A DNA stretch of 64,000 bases. Origin: Glutinoglossum americanum (taxonomy: Eukaryota; Ascomycota; Geoglossomycetes; Geoglossales; Geoglossaceae). The DNA is taken from contig JAGHQL010000044.1 in the NCBI GenBank assembly GCA_020080175.1, positions 62,001 through 126,000 of the forward strand, written 5' to 3'. Below are positions 58,089-64,000 of the stretch, one piece after another; position 1 is the first letter of the stretch; the number at the start of each line of letters is the position of its first letter. Position numbers and translations under genes: made by a program. The notes below the pieces were generated by a model that was not told where the DNA came from, ran no database searches, and saw nothing but the letters and a program-made list of their open reading frames with translations.

Positions 58089-59625
58089 TACGGAGGCCTA
58101 CTACAAAAGTCATGTCACTCGGCTGCCGCACCAAAACCTGCTGGTCGCACGATCACAAACTGCCGCAACCCAACAAAATGCTATAGATAAATTTAAATAC
58201 AAAATTAAAAGTGAGGCTTTCATGCCTGCTTACCTCTAGGCCGTCCTTTAGGTTCTTCCCTATCTGTTCTCCCTTCTTTGTAGTTATTATCTCCTCCCAG
58301 TTCTACAATTTTATTTACATGTCTTGGGATGCGCTCAATCCATCTTTAAATTTTCTGCTGTGGTAACTCTTCCCAAGCACGAAGCCAGGCTTTAGTAGCA
58401 AGTACTCTTGTAGTAGGAGGCCCCTTTTTTGTAGTGCGTCTTTTTAAAAAGGGCCAACAAGGCTCAATAGCATTGAGATCTAGAGAATTTCCAGGCCAAA
58501 AGAGCCGGGCTACTCCTGCATTCAAAAATACCTGTCTCTGTACTTTGTGAGCATGAGCTGGGGCTTTATCCTCTTGTACCAGAGTATTTGGTCGCTCCAC
58601 CATACATTCTTGTGCAAATGGAATAAGAAGGGGTTTAAGAATAACCTTTTGGTACCTATACCAATTTATTTTCCCTTTACTAGATTTTCGGACTAATGCT
58701 CCATTTGCCTCAGTATACTTCCAAACAGGAACTCGTCTAAGTAATCTTCTTTTTAAATTTAATCATCTCATAGCTGTAGCAAGCTCCTAAGCTGCTTTTG
58801 CTTCTGATTTATTTGCTGTATTAATTGCATCCAACTCTTTCTTAGCAGCATTTTTTTCTTTTGAAGTCTCTGGCTTCTAAATATGACAAGGACCTTTCTT
58901 ATCATAACTAAAAATACCCTAAAATATAAATTCTGAAACACCATTCTATCTTTCTCTTTTACATGTTCGATGATATCTTTCATCTAGTGTTCTCCATACT
59001 CGAATTCCTCCTTGGTAATACCCTAATACAACACTTGTTTCATCCATCCATATAACATTTTTCTAAAATTCCAAGTTCATATCTTTATATTTAACTACAA
59101 ATTCATAGCATACTCTTTTTATTTCCTCTGTCAGCCCTAGTTTGTAGCTAGACTTGCACTTGTGAAGGTTATATTTATAGAGAGTATGAAGGATTGATAC
59201 ATCGGAAACCTCAAACTTCTACCCTAATTCTACTGTTGACTTTTCTCTTCTATAGCGAGATTAGCAGATATCTTCTAAAATCTCCTTTTCCATTTTCTCA
59301 GTAACCTTTTTAGGATGTCTAGAATGAGGTGCATCCTTAACAAATTTTTCTGAAATAACTGAAGAGACAGTGGCATCATGTCTACGTTCCCTAGCTCGCT
59401 TTTTAATGCGATAAACTTGTCTTCGTGAAATTCCAGATAGTGTACATACTTGATCTATGTATATATTTGCTTCGAGAAGGGATAGAGCTTGTACTTGAGC
59501 TTCTATTGTGTACGGTGATGTCATTTTACTTGGTTGTGGCAGTTTGTGATCGTGCGACTGGCAGGTTTTGGTAAGGCAGCTTACTTGGCAGCCGAGTGAT
59601 ATGACTTTTATAGTAGGCCTTCGTA
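58089..59625 (-). mobile_element. Tc1/mariner DNA transposon, about 1537 bp
   Basis: Inverted ends share TACG(G/A)AGGCCTACTA, AAAAGTCAT and TCACTCGGCTGCC, followed by CAAAACCTGC and TCGCACGATCACAAACTGCC, in all about 90 bp with an 11-bp indel. The ends abut TA on both sides (58087-58088 and 59626-59627), the target of this superfamily. The transposase is on the minus strand. Confidence 0.9.
58234..59524 (-). pseudogene. Tc1/mariner transposase, decayed
   Basis: The N-terminal helix-turn-helix is well kept (MTSPYTIEAQVQALSLLEAN, ISRRQVYRIKKRARER). Further on come VIWMDETSVVLGYYQGGIRVW (first catalytic Asp in WMDET), LVQEDKAPAHAHK (second Asp) and WPGNSLDLNAIEPCW (third). Several in-frame stops break the frame, including one before the C-terminal WIERIPRHVNKIVE. 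The element is therefore not autonomous. Confidence 0.88.
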
Positions 59626-59795
59626 TAAACTACCATAATGCCACTATCTTCCTCTAGCAGCTTCTGTACTAGCTGTAGACAGTATCGTTCTTATAATTTA
59701 TTTCAACGTAATTATCTTGGTTGGCCTTATAAGACCTACCAAAGTTGTACTATAGGAAGAATATATTCTGTAATGATATATCTTATATCTTACTA

Positions 59796-61130
59796 CTGTA
59801 ATTACTTATACGAAGGCTGAGGAAGTGGAGGTTCATGAGGCGAGGTATGCCATAAGCGTGGCAGTGCAACTACACCCTCCCTTCTCTTGATTTAATTTAT
59901 TCTACATAACTACGTACATAAAATTCTTGTCGCTAGCCATGCCTACATGTGACGGCTGCTTATATAAGCTGGGCCGTGAAGGTTGGGTACTGTAGGCATC
60001 AAGACCAAGTTAGCCCTAAGAGGCTGGTCACGACGGAGCAAGGGGGGGCCGGCTGTGTGGCACGACGGAAGGGTAGGCCTAATGGTCCTTGATAGTCTAT
60101 CTAATGTAATTATAGTATTGACTGATGAGGTTCCCTTCCGGACCCTTCTCGGCCTTCTATATATACTAATGGTCCTGAGGGACCCACAAGTAGGGACCTG
60201 CCCGGTTCCCTCCATAGATGCGTATGGACCCCTTGCCTCCGGCCGTGCTTCCATTGGGGAGTCCTTATAATGTCTATGTAGTTCTCTCACTACCGGCCAT
60301 GTCTTCCGCCACTGTCTGTGCTTCTATGTGAAGTTTCTATGATGCCTGTGCGGTTCCTTCGCTACCGGCCATGCTCCTATGTGAAGTTTCTATGATGCTG
60401 TGCGGTTTCTTCGCCACTGGCCGTGCTCCCATGTGAAGTTCCTATGATGACGTCATTGGTGGAGCCTTGCGGGCCCCCCTCGTATGTTACCGGCTTAATG
60501 TATTATGTATAGGGTAGATCCTCCCTATGCTCCGCCGGCCTTCCTCAGGACTAGCCCTTCTTCTCAGCTTGTTTGGTGGCCTACCGGGCCCTTACCCGGT
60601 AGCCACCATAACACTACAGTCCTTCGTGCCCTTCCTTCTGTATACAATACTAAGGCAGATCCTACTAAACAGAGGTACAGTCCTGTTAAGGAAATCTATC
60701 AAGTGGGGTCCCTTAACAATCTACCTTGCACCTCATGTGCCGGGCCTCGTGGGAAGCCGGTTTTTGGCCCAGGCACAGTTGCAGCAGCTACCAGAATGGA
60801 GTTCTGGGTAACTAATACAAGTGCCTGGGCCAAAAACTGGCTTCCCACGAGGCCCGGCACATGAGGTGCAAGGTGGATTGTTAAGGGACCCCACTTGATA
60901 GATTTCCTTGGCAGGACTGTACCTCTGCTTAGTGGGATCCGCCTTAGTGTTGTACACAGAAGGAAGGGCACGAAGGACTGTAGGCATGGCTAGCGGCAAG
61001 AATTTTGTGTACGTAGTTATGTAGAATAAATTAAATCAAGGGAAGGGAGGGTGTGGTTGCGCTGCCACGCTTATGGCATGCCTCGCCTCACGAACCTCCG
61101 CTTCCTCGGCCTTCGCATGAGCAATTACAG
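59796..61130. mobile_element. Foldback element with arms of about 310 bp, split by a solo LTR
   Basis: The right arm (60821-61130) is one piece; its complement is found as two left pieces, 59796-59947 and 60614-60776, exactly on either side of the LTR at 59948. Arm identity is above 90 percent. Outer ends read CTGTAATT on both sides. The central loop is about 44 bp. Without the LTR the element would be about 665 bp, without coding capacity, like foldback or MITE-type elements. No target duplication of the outer element could be fixed. Confidence 0.75.
59948..60613 (-). mobile_element. Solo LTR, family 3, young GC-rich copy
   Basis: A 666-bp LTR, plus-strand ends TGTGACGGCT and CCATAACA, with the perfect 5-bp duplication CTACA (59943-59947 and 60614-60618). 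It belongs to the same family as 46464-47249 but keeps a high GC content. The frames inside are LTR products, not genes. Confidence 0.9.
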
Positions 61131-61599
61131 CTTGTTAAAATATACAACACTTGTTCTGCTTTGGGCGTCGAGAGCATTGAGAAGCGTCCAAAAACAGCGC
61201 CGAAGCATCCAAAACCGGCCATCGAGGCCTCAATATCTGGATGTTTTTTTTTTTTTCACTAGCATCTATATTGATAATGGTAATAATGATAACCCATTAG
61301 CTTTTCAGATCCACTAGCCCTATGCCATTTACGTTCCCGCCTCATTCAAACGACTTGTAACCAGTATAAATGGTTCATATACATCTAATCACTAACATCC
61401 TGATCTCCGAACATTATACCAGCTTTATCAGGTACCCTCTAGTCAATTTTTGAGGTGAGGTTTATTAACTTCTATTGCTCTAGGCCGGCATTTACAGTAC
61501 CCTTTTCGGCGGCTGCAACGCAACAGAAGTGCGCCGTTTAATCGCAAAGACTTCAGTCAGGAACGGAACGGAGCATGTGCATGTCGGCTTTTAGTCTTT
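61131..61599. other. Intergenic, nothing recognised
   Basis: Contains a T-run near 61244-61256 and AT-rich spacer. No gene is supported. Confidence 0.4.
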
Positions 61600-61601
61600 C
61601 A

Positions 61602-61720
61602 GGCTGCCTCGAACTGTTTCGATACCAATCCTTTCCTCAATTAGGATAACATCGAGGCTGCCTCGAACTGTTTCGATACCAATCCTTTCTTCAATTAGGA
61701 TAACATCGAGGCTGCCTGTA
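61602..61720. repeat. Two-copy tandem repeat, unit 55 bp
   Basis: The unit beginning AGGCTGCCTCGAACTGTTTC and ending ATAACATCG occurs twice in direct tandem, nearly identical, followed by the start of a third unit (AGGCTGCCTGTA). Confidence 0.92.
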
Positions 61721-61799
61721 GGGGACCGCAGGATTGGTGCTCCACTTCTGTGAAGCAAGGTAGATATGTCTCCGACGGGCAAAGTTTTCCCACACTACT

Positions 61800-61900
61800 C
61801 TCACCGCGATATGGCGCTACGAGTCCTGTGGTACCGCGACTGAGATATCTGGGGTGGGCGCTACGAGTCCGCAGCACCGCGAAGTTGCGGCATTGCAATC
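61800..61900. repeat. Degenerate CGCTACGAGTCC tandem repeat
   Basis: GGCGCTACGAGTCC followed by a ..ACCGCGA phrase occurs at 61812 and 61857, spacing about 45 bases, with a further GGTACCGCG at about 61919. Confidence 0.5.
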
Positions 61901-61978
61901 AAGATACCTGGGCTCTACGGTACCGCGGGTTGGGATACCTAGTGATCTATCTTTTGCCGTCTCTTCTCTTGCTCATTC

Positions 61979-62803
61979 TTGATCACTTCCTCTTTTGCCA
62001 TCGCCAAAATGGATGACTTTGCCTCCTCCACCTTGGATACAGTTGCCTATTTCGCCTCTGTGATGATGCTATCATCTGACCTGAAATACCTCCTTGGTGG
62101 TGTGTCCTTAGCAGCCCTGACAATGTTCATCCCCTTTATAAAGAGATCTGCTTCTTCGATCGTCATCCTGTTATGTAAGCTCTTTATAGAGTAATTTTAT
62201 CCACCTCTAGATCGGTACCAGAGCGCCTTTTGCTTCAGAGTGTGCTGTGTTCGTGTGGTCTCGAAAAAAAAATCTCATGATCTTTGTCCCTAACTCATAC
62301 CTACCGATACCTGTGAATATTCTACTTGGTTTCTCACCTTCCCATAGCCTCTATAGACCTCCGTCTCTCAAATAAGAGATCTTCTACGATATAATTACCT
62401 TAAAATAAGCTCGGATGGTTGCGAGTCTGGTAGGTCTCTGGTGCGCAATTTTAATGAAAATAGTTGACGCGAGTGAAGAGAAACGTTGGTATCAATTAAA
62501 TTAACCCCAGAATCTCTGTTGGTTTCGCATACTCAAATTATAGAGACGTGAGGGAGCCAAAGCTCGTCCATGACGCCGAGGATGCAGTACCTATACGATA
62601 CATGCGGTCCCTGTAAATTCAGATAACTTCCAACTCCGTCGCTGATGAGAACATGTACATCGCCAATGCAAACGGAGAACGCCAGAGGAAACCGAACGAT
62701 GGAGACATTACATAGAAGATCTGTCTAGTGGTGTACCGCTGTCCATTCCTCGAATAAAAGACCGACGTTCCCGACAACCCCCTTACGTCAAGAAATGTCA
62801 ACG
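61979..62803. other. Intergenic with one small hydrophobic frame
   Basis: An open frame from ATG 62009 to 62194 (MDDFASSTLDTVAYFASVMM...) is hydrophobic and short. It has no recognised relatives and may be chance or a first exon. The rest holds no supported gene and is the 3' flank of the next gene. Confidence 0.3.
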
Positions 62804-64000
62804 TCAATCCCAGCCTAGATTCTCCAGGATAGCGCGTGTCTCTTCTTTTCCAATTCCCCCAACTCCCATTGCCCTCACCTGCGTGCCACGCCTCAACCGT
62901 TGCAAGCCAACTGCAACTTTCCAGCCTTCCTCTTCTTCGAGCACAAACAAGTACTTCTTCCCTTCTTGGTCCCTGATACTAGCTCTTAAGACATGCAAGC
63001 CCTTATAGTCTCCATTCTGCGAAGAACTATTAGGATCTCTTCCCTTCGTTCCTCGAGGACTAGTCACAGAGCAATTACTTTTGCAAAGGCGAAGAAGAGA
63101 TTCGAGTAGCAAGTCTGTCTCTTCGCTTGTAGGGGGGGTGCCTTTTCCATCACTGAATAAACGACGAACGGGATTACGATGATGACCGGCAGAACCGGTA
63201 GCGGATGTGGAAGAGCTAGAGCTAGCTCCAGAAGCCCAAAAATGGGGACACCATACCTCGACACTCTTCATTGTCCATGCTTTGATATCCCATTCTCTCT
63301 GTGGAACACCACGAACGTCGTCGTCTATGAAAAGCCCTTCTGTTGTCATCTTCAAAATCAACCCATCTGTCACGGACCCTACTCCAGAGATAAGCTGAGC
63401 CGTAGGCAGCTTTATGAACGCGTTATTGAAGGAGTAGACGGCCCTGATAACGATCTTGTCAGGATCTTTGGTTGAGTAGGTACCCCGATGGGATGGAGGA
63501 GGAGATGTACGTGACGTGGATTGCGAGGGGGCATAAGATGATTCAGAATATACAGAAGAGTGTGAAGATTCCTTTCGGAGGTGCTGTTTCGGTCTGTCGT
63601 AAGGTCGGAATGAATACGCATCATCGCCAGGTCCTAAGAATGACTTTGTGGACGCCTGGTGGCGTTTCGTTGGCGACGATGATGGCCTAGTTGGTGATGG
63701 CGGAACCTTAGTAGGTGAGGATGCAGTAGGGCCGTTGGCCTTCCCTGTGCTGTTTGATGGTGGTGGTGTGTCAGGTGCCTTGAATGCGGGAGTTACTGGT
63801 ACGGTTGGGTTGCGACTATACGGATTTGTCTTTTCTCCTACGGTGACGGCGTAAGTTGTGGTAATCTTACCCTTTTTGGCCTTTTCATCGTTTTCCTTCT
63901 CTTGCCTCGCCTTCTCTAGCTGCTCTTTCTCCCGTCTCTCCCTTTCTAGTCTTTCCTTCTCCCTTTTTTCTCTTTCTTGTTTCTGTTTCTCCTGTCGTTC
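62804..64000 (-). CDS. C-terminal 398 residues of a conserved coiled-coil protein (5' part outside)
   Basis: The frame is open from the right edge to the stop at 62804. It begins within a charged coiled coil of KQEREKREKERLERE type, then a Ser/Pro-rich linker of about 130 residues. A conserved region follows (DKIVIRAVYSFNNAFIKLP, LILKMTTEGLFIDDDVRGVP, QREWDIKAWTMKSVEVWCPH), then a Ser-rich loop. The tail carries TSEETDLLLESLLRLCK, LHVLRASIRDQEGKKYLFVL and GWKVAVGLQRLRRGTQVRAM and ends ETRAILENLGWD. I recall this as a tail conserved in Pezizomycotina, sometimes on proteins with an N-terminal J domain; the N-terminus is not in the window, so I leave it unnamed. Confidence 0.8.
   Translation of the reverse strand, partial: ERQEKQKQEREKREKERLERERREKEQLEKARQEKENDEKAKKGKITTTYAVTVGEKTNPYSRNPTVPVTPAFKAPDTPPPSNSTGKANGPTASSPTKVPPSPTRPSSSPTKRHQASTKSFLGPGDDAYSFRPYDRPKQHLRKESSHSSVYSESSYAPSQSTSRTSPPPSHRGTYSTKDPDKIVIRAVYSFNNAFIKLPTAQLISGVGSVTDGLILKMTTEGLFIDDDVRGVPQREWDIKAWTMKSVEVWCPHFWASGASSSSSTSATGSAGHHRNPVRRLFSDGKGTPPTSEETDLLLESLLRLCKSNCSVTSPRGTKGRDPNSSSQNGDYKGLHVLRASIRDQEGKKYLFVLEEEEGWKVAVGLQRLRRGTQVRAMGVGGIGKEETRAILENLGWD

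Noticed and set aside
60505-60999. Small frames on both strands near 60.5-61.0 kb with matching protein sequences
   Set aside because: They are the two arms of the foldback element read in both directions.

Overview
The window is nuclear DNA of a filamentous ascomycete (Pezizomycotina). The evidence is short introns (about 50-100 nt, GT..AG, CTAAC/CTGAC-like branch sites), a Zn2Cys6 regulator with a fungal-specific middle domain, a GRGGAGN-repeat protein, a Stb3-type Sin3-binding protein, and repeats whose copies differ mostly by C/T and G/A transitions, as repeat-induced point mutation (RIP) produces. The species cannot be named from the sequence.

Region 1-26.5 kb is sparse. It holds a 611-residue orphan protein (minus), a small secreted 12-cysteine protein (minus), a dual-specificity phosphatase (minus), a 963-residue disordered conserved protein (plus) and a broken NTPase/nuclease-like gene (minus). 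Long stretches between them hold nothing I can support except simple repeats and two AT-rich islands. Region 26.5-43.4 kb is a compact housekeeping block: GRGGAGN protein, RLP24 and PAM18 on a short shared promoter, a Zn2Cys6 regulator, a mitochondrial m-AAA protease, a DUF1295 membrane reductase-like protein, topoisomerase III and Stb3. Exon structures were worked out by hand, and all coding sums are multiples of three.

Region 43.4-56.3 kb is a transposon graveyard: GC-rich miniature elements, three families of solo LTRs (several with perfect 5-bp target duplications and nested in each other), a decayed DUF3435 tyrosine-recombinase gene (the Starship-captain superfamily) cut by two solo LTRs and flanked by direct repeats, and a Mutator-like element with about 90-bp inverted ends and a 9-bp duplication that landed inside a RING/TRAF-like gene. 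Region 56.3-64 kb has a membrane protein gene with a Tc1/mariner element just upstream, a foldback element with about 310-bp arms split by a GC-rich, apparently young solo LTR, and the 3' part of a conserved coiled-coil protein running off the right edge.

Functionally, RLP24 (60S ribosome assembly) and Stb3 (ribosome-biogenesis gene control in yeast) concern ribosome production, while PAM18 and the m-AAA protease concern mitochondrial import and inner-membrane quality control. The strongest new material is the nested repeat block: its target duplications give an order of events, and one LTR family is present both as a heavily mutated and as a nearly clean copy.
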